64,000 nt of DNA from Serinus canaria. Its lineage: Eukaryota; Chordata; Aves; Passeriformes; Fringillidae. The notes below the pieces were generated by a model. The model made no database searches. It saw nothing but the letters and a program-made list of their open reading frames with translations, and was not told the DNA's origin. Positions within the stretch are counted from its first letter, which is position 1. Every line of letters starts with the position of its first letter. The DNA is taken from NCBI RefSeq assembly GCF_022539315.1, contig NC_066332.1:10954164-11018163 (forward strand). The letters run 5' to 3'. The translations under genes and the position numbers were made by a program. This document shows positions 44,001 through 59,000 of this stretch, piece after piece.

Positions 44001-47000
44001 CACCTGATGGCTCTGGGCTAGGGGCTGAGCAGCTTGCAGGTGACTCACAATATCAAAGTAACTATGAACTCATGCTACAAGAGTTGCCTTTAAGCCCTGT
44101 CATTTCTGTACAAGCCTGATGAACTCTTAAATGCTGGTCCAGGGAGTAAGTAATACTTTTAAGGCCATATACCACCTGCACGGTACTGGCTGGCACACCT
44201 CTATTGTGCTGCTCCTCTCAGGGAGGATCTGCTCTCTGCTTCTGCATCAGGTGCCACTTGACAGCCTCACCTCACTGATATAGAGGGAGATGCAGCACAG
44301 TTACCACTAGCAAATGCCACTCACTGTAAAATGCTTAAGTTCCAGCTTGCAACTCAAAAAACCAATTTAACCCTGTGCTGTCAGGAGGCAACTACTCATA
44401 TTTACTACACCTCCTCAAAAATCACATTCCCTTTGTCACATTATAAGATGGTCCTGTTTTGCTAAGGTTATCAGGTACAGAAAACCATTAGCATGGCATT
44501 TTGACTTGTTGTAGCAGAGTAGGGATTGAGCTGCAGCCTGGAGTAATGTCTGCTCTAGCTTACAAGAACACTGCAGTCCAGGGACCCAGAGAATTGCAGC
44601 CACCAACTACATGAAGAAATAACCCAACCAGATGCTCAAAGGAAACAGCAACCCTTAGTGCAACTAATTTTGGTGGGTATTTTGCCTATGTTTTCATTTC
44701 CAAACCCAAGTTATTTATTAAAACTCATTAACTTGTAATGCGTCAGTACAACACACATATGCTAAACTTAGATCCTGAAACTGCTTTTCTTCTGTTTCAG
44801 TGCTGCTTTAACTGGGTGATTTCAAACCTTCTAAAGGGGCTTTGCTCCAGGCTGGTTTGAGTCTTGTGAAAAGAGGCCCAGGACTGTGCTGTGACAAGAC
44901 TACGGGCAGGAAGGTCACTCACCTGCTTCGTGAGCTGCGCCGGGCTGTCGAAGGCTGGCACGCTGGGCACTGCCATTCCCCGTCTGGGATCTCATAGAGT
45001 GCCGGCCGCAGGCAGAACAGGTGGAAGGCCTTGTTACACTCATCACACAGAATCAGCTTGTCATCCTCACCTAGGAAAGTACAACAAGGCCACAGCCTCA
45101 GTCAACCCAAGAGGCAGAAGCTGCTGCAGTGCTGGAGGGCAGCATTAAGCAAGAGAAAGATGCAGAGTCCCCTGTGAGGGCAGGGACCCTTTCTCTGATG
45201 GCCTTCCTTGGGGATCCTTCTTTCTGTCCCACCACTTTATTTATGGACAGCAGCATTTAAAAACAAACAAAACCAATGCAAAGCCCCTCACCCTGCAAAG
45301 ATTTCATTGAAGGCAAAGACAGAAATCTGCCAAAGAAGCTCCACTCAGACAAACATGGGGAAAGTTTGCGGCAAACAGGGCCCCAGAGCTGTAAGCTAAA
45401 AATGGAGCTATTCTACTTCTATGTTCAGTCTAGTTAACCTACTTGGTATCTTCTTTCTACTCAGGGTGACAAGGCTACACCGAAAATCAGTATGCAGCAG
45501 GACTCTCTTTGTGCCTCCCACTGATGAAGGGAAACAGGGAAACAATCGTGAGCCAGCTTTCCTTTACTGAAGTAGAAAAAGAAAGAGCAGAGGGCTTGCC
45601 AGCTTGTCTTTCTCTAACATCTCAGTTCTTAGCTTCTGTGAAACTACTGTGTTATTCTCAAGTGAGCCCCCCCTTACTTTTGCCTAGAAACTCAACAGCA
45701 GGCAGGGTAGTTTTGGCACTGGTTTGGCACATCCCTGAGGTTCTGCAGTGAAGGCACATATTACCCCAGTTCAGCCCTTCTCTGAAGGGATGGATGGCAA
45801 GCCTTGTGGTAAACAAAAGTTGCCCAGCAGTCCCCCAAGCTCTGCCTGCCCTGATTTTCCACTACAGTTTCAGCAAATATAAAAGTGATGAGGCAGAATG
45901 TACCACCAAACTCTTTCCTCCAGGCTCCCATCCAACAGGAGAGGTTATGACAGAACAAATACCAGCACCTGATCTCTGCTGACACCCCTTCTTCTTCACC
46001 CTCCACCTCGAAGACTAGATCTAAAGTCCTTCATTCTACAGTGCACACAGATAAAGTATCCCCTCATCACCTGTTTGGTGACCTCCCCAGCTCACTGAGT
46101 AGTTCTGCTCCCACTCTGGCATCAGAGCAGCAATATCCCACCTCGCTTTCCCTGTAATAACCTTCCCAACCCCTCCGTGCTTGCTCCTTTTCTAAAAGAC
46201 AGGATTAACTGACAAGGCTCAGAGATCCAAAGACTATTCCAAAAATGAAACTAGGGAATGGACAGTTGCACGAATGTTCCCAGAAGGATTTGTAGATGAC
46301 TTTCGTCCAAGTACCCTAAATATCCAGAGGATAGCAGCTCTGCAATACTGGCTACATAAGAATGGTTTACTGGAGTCAGGGTCAAATGTTTCTGAGAGAT
46401 CAATGCTACTGACTGTAAATCCTGACATTCAGAACTTAAAATAAAGCCATAGTCAGAGTGACAGACTACAATGACACATCACATAGCACAGCAGAGAGGT
46501 GACAGCATCCAATTGTTGCACAGGCAGGAATTCTGTGGGCACGAATGCGTACCTTTCTTGCGACACACTTTGCATCTGGCATTCTCTGCTGACATATCCC
46601 ACTTGATACAGGCATCCAGCATCCCCAGCAGTACATGCATACGGGAGAAGGTCTGGGCCTCACGGATTGCTGTCTTCCATTTCTCCATGGCTGAAGCAAC
46701 CTGCAGACAGACCTAACATCTTATGATGACGCACAGACAGAGATCCCTTCAGTCTAAAGATGTTTTTATATCCCTTAGCTGGGACCCTTCATAACCAAAG
46801 CTCAACTCTGATATTTCTTTCCTTCTGTGTTACCTCAGCAGTTCTGGTTGTGGTTTACCCATATCCAGTCTCCCTGGATCAGACAGTTTATTCCTAACAG
46901 TCAACTGCTTTGCATTTCACAGTCAGGTTGAATCAATCTATGTGAACTCCACCAAATTCTTGCTCTGAAGGTCTAACCCAAATAATCAGCAGGCTAAGAA

Positions 47001-50000
47001 AATAAAAGGCAGAACTCTAGCACTGTAAAATGTGGGAGGAAATTTGTGGAACAGTTGGCAATCACAGTGGAAGGAGGATTGAAGTGGCCTGTGCTGCCCT
47101 CCAGTGGGTACTACACAGGCACCTGGACCTCAGCAACACCTGTGTGGTCCCTGAGCTGCTCAGGTGGCAGAGGGAACCCTGTGCCACCAGCTACAATCAC
47201 ACTGCACAGGCATTTGGACAGCCAAATATGAAACCAGCTGCTTCCCTGAGACACTATGGCCTCAGTTCACCTGAAATCCCAAAAACTGGTAATGAGGAGG
47301 ACAGCATCAAAGCCGAGCCTCACACCAGGGCAGCTGCCAGGGTCAGCACAGAACAAGGCCCATGGAAAACCATACATCCAACTCAGGGGGTCTGGAAATA
47401 TTATTTTGATAAATCCTAAATGCAGCAGGACAGAAGTTATCCAGAGCCATGTCCCTCTCCAATGGTAATCTTGTGCTCTACAACAGGGAGGTGATGGCCC
47501 AGACATGACAGGCACATAACAGGCCTTTAGTTTATGTTCTTCTACCCCAGGAGAATGAAAAAACAAACAGTGAAGTGTCAGATAGGAAAATCTAAACTCT
47601 GCAGCTGACTGCAATTTGGGAGCCAAACAAAACCTTGGAGTTTTGCAGAGTTGCACATTCTCCTCTGACTGAATTTGAGGAAGCACAGCATACATTAGAT
47701 GCTTGGAAAAACACACTAACTGTTCTAAAATGTCAACATCCCTACTGCCATTGCTGGTGTGGATCCTGGAGAATCACCGGAGACAAACGTAAAGCTGCCC
47801 AGCCCACTGTGAAGGTTACACGGCTCTGCTCTCTTTCTTTGCAGAACATTGTTGAGGTGCTTTGCATACAGAGTAATTGATTTTCCAAGGAACTGTTCCA
47901 TGGGTTTTGCTGTTAACATGCTGGGCCAAGATAAATCTGCAAAAGCTGTTGGCAAGTTTTGCTGAGATATTCCTCCCCAGGTCTGTGGAATTAAACAAAT
48001 TTCTAGCCTTGCCTCCCAAGCATCAGGAGACTGTGGCATTTGAGCAGCACCAGTACCAAGGGAGTTCCAGCTGCCAACAAGGCAAAATGGGAGACTGGAG
48101 GAAGTTACTTAAATCCTCTCCTTACTGGATAGGAGCAACTGAGCAGGGAAAAAAACCAAAAAGCAACCCCAGAATAAAAGGACAAGTCCTCAGTCACATG
48201 TCAACCTCAGAGTGACAGAAAACACCTTCTTTGGTAAAGTTAGACAAGTTTCCAGATACAAAGGCTCTCACCTGGCACCCTGAGCTGAAACCCCTTGGAA
48301 CAGCTGAAACTGGAATTGCTTGGTTGTGAATCTGCCCTTTGAGGGATTGTCTGCAGGTGCAGACTGACTCTCCCTCCTTGCACAGACTACTGAACATGGG
48401 TCACGTGTTCTTCACTCAGCTCACGCTGTAGTGATGCAATGTCATGCTGCAAAGAGGTCATATGTTCCCTGTCCTGTTCTGGGACAGTCCAGCATGCTAC
48501 TGCCACTGGAAATGAGAATGTTGTCATCAACAGAGGCAACAGCCTGATTTTCAGGAGCGGCCACAAGCCAGGTCTCACTGCAATCCTCCCTTTGCCACTC
48601 AGCAGTGTGAACTCCAGCAATGCAGCTGAGCCAGCAGGAACCCTTAGTACAGACAATTATGTCAGCAAACGGGTGCCTGTTAAGCCATAACTTGTTTCTC
48701 ACAGGGAAAATGAGACATACCCATACCACAGGGCTACAATTCTTCCTCTAAAGTCTGGAAGTTCACTGAGTGTGTTTTTCCAGTGTGGCTATGCTGTATT
48801 TTACCTCCTATGTGCTCTCAGTGCAGTTCTGGCTAAAAAGGCTTCATAATTCCTAGCCCATGCAAGAGATTTTTCTTCAGAACAGTCGGCCTGGCAGTCA
48901 GGGACTTTCTTCAGATAACTGTATCTAAGAAGTAGGCTGCTCTTTCAAGGTCATCTGTAAAGGTTTTCTGCTTTGGCAAAAAGAAAGCTTATTCCAGATA
49001 AACTGAGGTTCAAAAAGAATTGCCAAACTAAACAAAGCAACAAAAGAGATTGGCATGACACTGAAGCTAGTGCTTGCGAGGGGGAAGACCCGCACAATCA
49101 TATATCGGGACAGTGTTGTAGCAAATCTGATGCTACCCTGAGTATGCCCTACAGGTACAGCCCTCAGGGTTACAGCCTTAAGGCAGACTGGAGGAAGGCA
49201 CAAAAAGGTGCTGTTGTAGAAACAGGAAATGTGCTGATCCAAGTCCTTTCCGCCTCAGACCTCACTGACTTTACAGCATTACATTTTGCTGTGAGCTTTC
49301 AGGATATAGCATCCTCCCATTACCCTTGCACTTAGGATGGAAGATTTAAAATCAGCAAAGTTTAAATACTTCAGGACAACTGAGGAGTGTGAAAATTTCT
49401 AGCACCTATCCAAATTATCCTGGTAACACTGCAATAGCACAGCTTAGCAAAGACCTGATGTTCAAACAAGCATTCAGCATATAGTGACAGGAGCTTTAAA
49501 AAAAGCCCCACAGATCCACAGCAAAAAAACTACCTCTAGGCTCGGTCACAGATTCCCAAAAAGGTTTGTGTTGGAAGGGACTTTAAAACTCATCTTGTTT
49601 CAACCTCCCCTGCCATAGGCAAAGATACCTACCACTAGATTAGGTTGTTTCAAGCCCCATCCAACCTGGCCTGGAACACTTCCAGTGACAGAGCAGCCAC
49701 AGCTTCTCTAGGCAACCTGTACCAGTGCCTCACCACTCTTACAGGAAATAATTTCTTCCCAATATCCATTCTCACCCCACTGTCTATCAGTGTGAAGTCA
49801 TCTCCCCTTGTCCTGTCACTACACGCTCTTGTAAATTAGTCTCTCTCCACCTTTCTTGCCTGCTCCCTGCAGGTAAACACAGGTGAAGAAATATAATTTG
49901 GGGTTTTTTTAAGTTGGGACTTTCAAGTACTTCTGCTGATCCAATTCTGATATTGTTGCCTCTGCTGAAGTCAGTGATCAGTCAGGGCAGAGGGGAAAGT

Positions 50001-53000
50001 CTTGTCACGGGGCATTAATGTCCTAGTCAACTAAGTATATAGAAACTACCCCTGGAAGCAAGTACCTCTGTTAGGGTGAAACACCGGTGCAGCTAGGTGC
50101 CTGTAGCACTCTTCCCAACCCTCTGCAGCTCCTCTATATCCCTTTTATTAGGAGGGATACATATTTAGACTCACAATACTGCTTTTCTCCTAGAGGCTTG
50201 CTTGCCCAGACATCTCCCCAAGTGCTTCCACACATCCAATACCTTGTATCTCCCTTTGCCTAATGTGGTATTTACTTGAATCTCATCCCTTTGAAGTTAC
50301 CAGAACCCAACATGTCTCTCCTTCTCTTTGTGGACCAAAGCACCATCAGTCCTCTCTGGCAGATACAACTCCTATTAAGTTCTGTGAAAATGTTCCATAA
50401 TGTATTTTAATTTAAGCAGAATTGTATGGAAGGAACTTGACCCATTTCCTATCCACAGAGAGAAAATTAGGTAACTCCTCACTATTATTTTAATTTCTCT
50501 ATACATTTACTCCTCAAAATAAACAGGCAACACCTGGCCCCATAAACACCAAATACACTCAACTTCAAATCTGAAATGGGAGGAAGTTGCTCAAGATTTA
50601 GTACCCCATGAAATGTACTGTTACTGCTCAAAGAGTTCAACTGAAAGACCGAAACAGAGCCCTGAGGTGAACAATACCTTGGCTTCTTCTGCCATTTTCT
50701 TGTCTTCATCTATCTCCTCAGCCCTGGCAATGTAATCCTCTCCTTGGTGTTTCCTTCTCTTCTGCTTAGGGGCCATGAAACCTTGCAGAAACTTCTTAAC
50801 AACACCAGCCTGGAGCGCAATCACACACTCTCCAAAATCCTTTAGGCTCTCCAGCGAGTACACCTGTTGGAACAGCATATGACCCCATAAGAGCTGGATA
50901 TTACTCTCTCTGCTGCTTCAAGTGAGTCTGCAAATGGACACCCATGGTACCTAATGCAGCCACACCTGGTTATGAAACCAGCACATTGCTGCTGTCTCAA
51001 CAAGACATGCTGGCTTTGATATAGAAGATAAAAATCAGCTATGGAATTCTGCTCCATAAAGAAGCCTGTCATGAGAATATGGAAACAGGACAATTGAACA
51101 GGACACTCAGCTCCAACATTGCGACCTGCCTACACCTCAAGCCATCAGCTGCGTAATCTTGAAATAATTATTTAAAGGACAAACAAGAAAACTGATTTCC
51201 TGCTCCTCTTGTCTGAGGAGAACAAAATTATGAAGACCTTCCACAGAAATTATCATCTCACACTTGTCTTGTTCAGTTATTTTGCCTGTTCACTCACTTT
51301 TGCTTCATATTCTGGTGTCACATCAACATATCCCAGGCCTCCCTTCTGCAGCCGCGTTGCAACCTCAATCAGATCACTCCGGAGGTAGTTCAGCAGTTCC
51401 TGGTTGCCATCACAAGATTTGAGGCCCAAGTTCTGTTTCCGAGCCAAATGGATGGAATGTGTGATGTCCTGATACCTGGAAAATCAAACCCAACCTTTGA
51501 GTACAGGCAGAGCACTGCCCTGGGAGCTGGGCAGGCTCTGGGACAACAGCTTTCATTGAGAGCTACGAGCTCCACCAGTGCAGAACGTTCTTTGGAAGAC
51601 ACATGAAAGCACGTGGCAGTTCTGGCTCAGAGCAACCAGTACTGCCTTTGTTACTGGTTTCACAAGGAGTAATTTAAAGACTGGCACAACTTCCTCAGGG
51701 CTCAGAGTGTTATTTATCAAGAATCTGCCCAAGAAAACCAGCAACTGCTCAACCTGAATGTCCTCCCCTCTTCAGCACAGGAATAATCAAAGCCCAGCCT
51801 GGGATGCTGCCCCAGGAATGGCAAGGATTGCTGTGCCAAGGACATGCTCTGACTTGGAGAATGTACACATAAGAAAAACAAAGAGCAGGCTCACTTCTTC
51901 TCCAAGCGCTCCTTGAGCTGGCTCTCTCTTACTCCCTGGGGGTGCAGGCAATCCAGCAGCTCATCCAAATCCTTCTGACTGTCACAGAGAAACCTGAAAG
52001 ACAAAAAAAAAATGCACCTAAACCCCTACCCTAGACCACCTAGGACATCTCTGTGATGATACAATTTCTTCTTCTAAATAATTCCCAAGGATCAGTAGAT
52101 AGGGCTAAGAGGTAACCTATATCCTGATGAAGCAAGGTGAAAACCACTTCCAGGAGTGCTGGTAGAAGAATTCTGACTCAGTTGGCTTAGTTTCAAGGTC
52201 CCCAAATGTAGCCAATGCCAAGGTAAGAAAAACAGAATCAAAATAAACACAAAACTGGTTTATAGATGTATTTTCCCTATTAAGTTTATGAAAACATTGA
52301 CATTTGAATTTAGTTGTCTATCCCAGGGATTCCATTCACTACTCTGCAGTTAATTTAAGTGATCTGAATGTTGTTTTAGATGTACTAGAAAAGACTAACA
52401 CACTATGCACAGACAGCAGGGCAATTTAATAATATTTTCTTTCATTTAACAGAAGTCCCCAGATTAAAAATGAGATGTCCTGGCTGATCCCACAACTTCT
52501 GCTCCTAGAGCTGTGTGCCTGTGCAGGCTCTGTCTCTGCAAGTGCATAAGTAGTTCCCCTCTCTAAGCTAAGCTTGCTCAAACTTGAAAGCCCAAACGCA
52601 GAATCTGAAAACCATATTGATTAGCTTGAAACCTTCTTGCTCAGGAATTCTTGAGGACAGTGATGGCCATCAGCAGTTAGTCCAATCTAAAAGGGGAACT
52701 ACTTTTACAGAGTTCTCTAAATCAAGATATTCTTCAATTCCAAAGTACAATCATGTTTGCATGCTGGATTGTACATTTAAATGAGATTTAAGACAACCTG
52801 AAATTCTGCGCTTTCTTTCTTTTCTTTCCAATTCTATTCCAGGAAACCATGGAGACTTCATGTGATGGGATGTGGATTCAACTCGAGCTTCAGAGGTAGT
52901 TTGTAGAAAATATGACTAATTCCCTATCTTCAGTTAGAGGATTGCTCATTAGAAGAGGGAAGACTGGAAACAGGTGGATCAGCCTTATTTGGAAACAACT

Positions 53001-56000
53001 GCAAAGGACCACTCTGTGATCCTTACCAGAAGATTCCAGATCTAATCTTTCTTCTTGGGCACAAGCTCAGATGAGCCAAGCAACAACTAGAGAAAGATAT
53101 AATCGTGGCTCTTCTTGGAATAACAGTCTCCACAATGCTTATTTTTCTGGCAGAAATACATACTAAATACCATTTTGGAAACTATTTCGCAATTCTATGT
53201 ATGGTCCTACTAGGGCAATAGCCTCACAATTTGCATTCAGCTAGGAAATTCATTATTCTAATAGAACATAGGATTGATTGTTCAACAACGGAAGCAGGAT
53301 GTCTTTAAGCCAGTCATCTTCAGTACATCTGACCCTGTGGAGCATCCTCAACTCTGAGATCAAAACCTTTGGGCACCACAACTCTCTGCACCTCTCCCTG
53401 TCGAATAGGACAGAGCAGCCTCAGATATCCTTCACCCACTAGAATCTGTCACCATCTGGGAATGGCATAAACCACACTCCAAACCAATAGCTCTACAGAT
53501 ACCCAGAATATTTCCCAGACACCTTGAGATGGGTTGCCCAGGTCATGATAAAACAACATCAGACATTACTGGTGATACACGATGGAATCCAGCTAGACAA
53601 ATATTCAAGATGACAATGACTGAGCTTTCCCTGCTTTCTTCCATGGAAACAAATTAAAGGGGGGAACTCACTGCACTGCTTTGTCACACTGTAAAAAGGA
53701 AAGGGTTCTGGAAACAGTCATCGTATAGGGTTTCTATTCTCCAGTATTTTGGGGGAAGAAAACACAGGCTGCCGAGCAGCTGCAGAAAACAGCTCCAACC
53801 CTTTTAAGAAAACCAGAGTTAAGCCCTGGTACAACTTTGTTCCTGCTGAAAAGAACATGGGACAGAAAAGGAAGAACATCTGCAACAAGTACTTAAATCT
53901 TCCCAGTTCACCCTGAGAGTAAGAACTGGGATTTCTGGGACATGGAACTGATCTACTTAAGCCTGAACTCAAGCCTGAACCTAAGCCTGATCTGCAAAAT
54001 ACAAACATATCGGAGACATCATGTTAGTTTGATTAGTGACCCCTTTCTGCTCTGTGCAGGCATAGCTCCTGCTTCACAAACTAGCTCCAGGCATGCCCTA
54101 CTTGTAGGAATTACATGCACATCCAAATGGAGCGCAACCACTTCCAGGCTGGGAACACTGACATGGTAAGACAGGGCTGGCATTTTAAATGGGGAAGGCA
54201 AAAGTTAGTCTTGCAGAGAGGGACGGTAAGACAGTTGGTGCCCTTCATGTTGCCTGGCGGAGGTTAATCACACACTCCACAGGGATGGGAAAGATCCCTT
54301 TAGGAAAGTCAAGACCAGTGCGGGTCTTCAAATTTATATACAAGGGGGAAATCCTAACTGATGTCAGGGCTTCCTGCGTTCACAAAGAACAGCCTAGATT
54401 CTCTCCTGACATTTCTGGCAGCATAAGCCAACAGACGGGTCAGCAACCAGAACAGAAGGCACAAATGACACAAGCATCAAAGTCAAAAAGAGCTCTCAGT
54501 ATTCACTCAAGCTGAATATTCCTACCTGTTTTTAGGCTACAGGATGCAAGGGACACAGAAACGTCTAAAACTTGGTATAAGAAAAATTCTGAGGACAACA
54601 GACCAGTACCTGCTTTGGAGGGTTGGTGGAAACAGGAGAACTCCATTTGTAGAATACAGGCAAGAGAAGGGAGTCTGTCAGCACCCACTCATGGTTAACT
54701 CAAATTGTCTGCTGAGGGGACCCACCATACCATGCTGAATTCCTAACAGATGAAGAACAACGGCAGTTACTCTGCAGAGATGTCACTGTTTCCAAAATTC
54801 AACCCCTCTCTGACCAGGATGAGCAAGAAGTCTCCTGCATGCTAATATCCTGCCAAGGCTGGGATTCCCCCATGGTTCTCCCAGGAAAGATCAGGAAGTA
54901 CACAGCTCACAAGCGCTATGGTATGGACAGAGACTTCTTCAGAGCCTATGTGTCCAGAACAAGGAGACTTTTTAATAAAGATCAACATCTGTGCAAGTGG
55001 AGCACAAGGTGAACAGAGAAAGTGGTCCATCTGTCTGAAGAAGACATAAGTAATCAAGTGTTTATGGTGTTGCACTTTTAGCAGCACTGAACTAACACCT
55101 GAACACCGGACACTCTTCTTTTTTTGCAACAAAGTACTGACAGCAAAACTACTTCTGTGAGATATTATTTATGTAACTCTTGATAGAAGTATTAGATCTA
55201 TTTCTTCCTTTTTTAGTGCCCTACCAGCTACCATCCTCAAGGGGAAAAGGGGCAGGACTGTGAAAATACAACTAATCAGAGTTAATGTTTAATTTCACAG
55301 CCCCATCACTCTAAAGGATAAAAGGGTAAAGCTAAAGATGCTCTATGTGCACTCTGAGCCTACTCAATCCCACATACCACTAGGAAAAGAGACAAAGAGC
55401 ACAACTTAAAGCAGAACACAAAGAAATGCAACTTCCTATGCACATGCCAAAATTATGACATAGCTGGACAAGTCCTTGTATCCAAACAACAGAGATATCC
55501 AAGGACTTCAGTGGGGGCTTGGGACTCCTCATGGTGTCCAAGGACAATGTGCAAAAAAGCAGCCAAGGAGAAGACTCTTCCATAATCATTTATGCTCAGA
55601 GCAGTCCTTGAGATCAATGGCAATGCCCCCAAAGGTAAATACAGGAATAGGAATATGGATTTCCTCAGAGAAAAGTTCCAGTTCCTGGCTATTGTCTGAA
55701 GTAACAGCTCCCAGTCTGTCACTTGGCTTTCTGTGGATGCTTACATGTAAGTGGTGGCAGGTGTCAGATAGGTACTTAACAAACAAACCCTAAGGAGCTC
55801 CAGATCTTTAAGGAAAAGCCTTTCAGCTGAGAGACCTTATTGCTTAGCTGCAGGCATGGCTTTGGATGCCCTATCACTCAGGGAGAGGCAGTCAGCACTC
55901 AATTAGAAGGGGTTATGTGTCCTTTGAGAAGCTGCCTCTGTAGCCCTGCTCAAGGCCCACGCCTTGCTCAGATCTTCCACGTGCACTGTTGCCCCTGCCA

Positions 56001-59000
56001 GGCAGAACGGTGCACACAGGCACGAGACCCATGTAAAAAAACAGCAAGTGCTGTGACTGTCAGCACTTAAAAGGCCTTCCTAGCAAGGACAAGAAAGAAC
56101 AGAAATTAAGGACACTGTGGTATAACAGCCAGGCCAAAAAACCCCCCAGCACAGCTCAGTGTCTGATGTCTGAGTGGCCAAAAGGCATGGCAGGTATGCA
56201 GCGACAGTTCTTCAACCTACCCCTCCAGACTGCAGCATCTGCTGGTTTGAGGACTCCTCTGTGTGCCAGGACAATTACCTTTGCACTTCCTACTCCTCAA
56301 TGATCTCCTCTCTCAGCACTTTGTCCACTGGTACTTTGAACAGGTGCAATTCACAGATCCACAGCAGTTGGTAGCAGCCAGTTGTATACCTCAGCTGCAG
56401 CACTTTCCTCTCTATTTCAAAACAGCCATTTGCTACTTTTATTTCCTGATCCCTCTTTTCTCTATCAAAGAAAACCTCTTTCCTCTAGCATTACTCTCCA
56501 TTTCCCTGCTGAACTAACAAGTTTAGAGTGTTTCTGTTATTTATTTGGTATTTCTTAGCCAATTATTCTCTCATGCAAAGAGCTTCCCTCTTCTCTGAAG
56601 GCAGACCCTGTAACAATAGATTTTGTGAAGCAGGACTGTTTCCCAAGGGAAAAAGAAAATTGTTTTGCCCTTAATCTGTACTTCACTTTATCATTCTTTT
56701 TATTTCTTTCACTGAGATTCACCACAGGTTTTAAGTAGGCTTTCTTACTTTTAACAGCTCCCTCATCCTGATGTGAACTCAAAATGTTTTGTTATTGCTG
56801 CTACAGTTTTGTTCCCAACTTCCTCAACCCTTTTTTTTCCAAAGGCAGGGGCAGCACTTGCTCTGACCATTTAGTAGGAAACTCTAAGGCAAATATTTTT
56901 GAAAGTGTTTTGGGCTTCTGGCCGTCACTTTAACCTTTTTTTTTAAAGAAGCTTCTTAATTATTTTTGTTGCTTTCTTTTTAAAAGGAGAATACCATCCA
57001 TTATGGTCACTCCATACAAAGCAGCTCTTAGTGACAGAATATATTTTAGCACTGAGTGTGTCCAGGACCTGGTTCCAAGAGCTGCTCCTCCCAGGCTGTG
57101 ACTGGTTACTCCACACAGCTCTCCTGCCTCTGTCACCCCACTGATCTCCCTCAGAATGTTGTTGAGAGTTGCCAACCTGAATGAGCAGATCAAATACTGT
57201 GCTTTTTCAAGTTCAGCCTGGAGTCACAAAAGTTGAAGGAATTCTGTGTTAATTAACTCATCCAATTTGGCTCTATGTTGCCCTCAGCATTAACAATGTG
57301 CTCTGTTAATTTAAGCTACTGTTTTCCTTATGGAATTGATTCTTCTCCTGGAACACACCTTGCCATCTCTGCTCAATAAAGATCAAGTGTTAGAGGACGC
57401 AGTTAGGAAGAGCAGAGGACTTCCCTGTGGATCACACTGCCTGTGCAGGACCTATTCCCTAGGAAAGCCCAACTGCCTGAATTTTGGCAAGATGAGCAAA
57501 GGCCCAGGGGTAACAGGGTGGGGATTTGTCATGGGAGGATGGGGCAGTGAAGGAAAGCATAGGAAATCTGTGATATCCTATGACCTGCTGCCATGACAGA
57601 TAAGCAGCAGGGCAATACCAAGAGTCAGCACCCGATGCTGGCGGTTCAGATAAAGCAAGATACTCACAACTTCAGTCTCTTTTACAGTTCCTAGTGGGGA
57701 AGCAGGTACACGTTTAGTAAAGTAGTTCTGACTGGTAACTATTCTTTGGAGATGAGTTCAGCTCTATTTATCAAAGACCAAGCAACCCCACTCTGTGTGT
57801 CAGCAATGGAACTGTGTGGGACAGACACTGCTAAGAGGGGAGCTGCAGGAGCACATACTTTGTGACAGTTATCCTCAGGGTTACCTAAACAATGCTCCAC
57901 AGCAGTTAACAGGTGAAGCTTAGCCAGGGTTTTCTGGCATGGGGACAACTGATGAACACTCCTTACCACACAGAGCAACATTCAACACAGGAGAATTTCT
58001 TTAAGGACATTGATAGGGCCAATTACTAGAGCAGATTACAATCAACCACGCTCAAAGGTAGATTTGATTCACTTAGAAGACACAGCTTGGCATTGGGAAG
58101 CATTAAAGATATAAGAGGCTGTCAAGATGGAAGAATAAAATATTTAAAAAGCAATACATCAAAGAAGCATTTTAAAAGCTTAATTTATACTGCCTTTGTA
58201 TGATTGATTACGTTGAATAATGGTTCCACTGGCTCTTGGACTGGCTACCCTGTTAGCAGGGTAGTAATAATATCAGCAACAGAGGTTTGTGGAGCTGCTG
58301 AACCAACCCGACTGCTCAGCACTGAAAGAGGAATAGGTTTGTAGCAGGTTTAGTAAAAGATCTGTCTAGATTCCTTGACCATTACACTTTGAGTACTTTG
58401 CAGCCATGGAAGTGTGTGTTACCATAAGTTCTGGCCCTGCTTGGGAGTGGTGGTCTCAGCAGGCAGGTCTGTAGTGGGCATGGAGCGGTGCAGCTTATTC
58501 CCTCGGCCGTCACTGCCTGTGCTCTTCCGCTTCTCTGCAAAAGAAAAGCACAGGCTCAGGTAGATTCCTGAGCAGCATTCCTACTATTCCAAATACATAA
58601 AACTAGTTTCACTTTTTAGACGTATACTGACAAAGCACTTTGAAAACCAAAGGAGGTATAAGCAGCATGTATTTTTATTTCTGAGCATCTCAGAAAACAC
58701 TCTAACATGAATTTAAATCTTTGCTCATTCAGGCCTTCGATTGTTAGGTTTCCAAAGGTATGTGCTGAAATCCTGCCCACTGGCTGCAGCAGCAGCTGAG
58801 AGATAAAAACAGCTGGAACAAAGAGCTGATCAGGAACACAGCTGGTCAGTATTTGAAACAGCTCGTGTAAGAAAATATACGCACAGAGGAGCTTGGAATG
58901 ATACACCTCCAACTCAGTCAGTCTTGAAGACATAGGTGTCTGTAAAGTTACACCTGGATAAGGATCTCATTGTAGGTTTGCCCTGTTCTATTCCACTAAA

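Larger units (their letters stand above)
46701..50677 (-). other. BAZ1B: BAZ1B intron with CTCF-like motif and CR1 copy
   Basis: Intron of 3.98 kb. Contains a reverse-oriented CTCF-like motif (47093-47107) and a CR1 fragment (49548-49870). No other feature could be supported. Confidence 0.7.
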
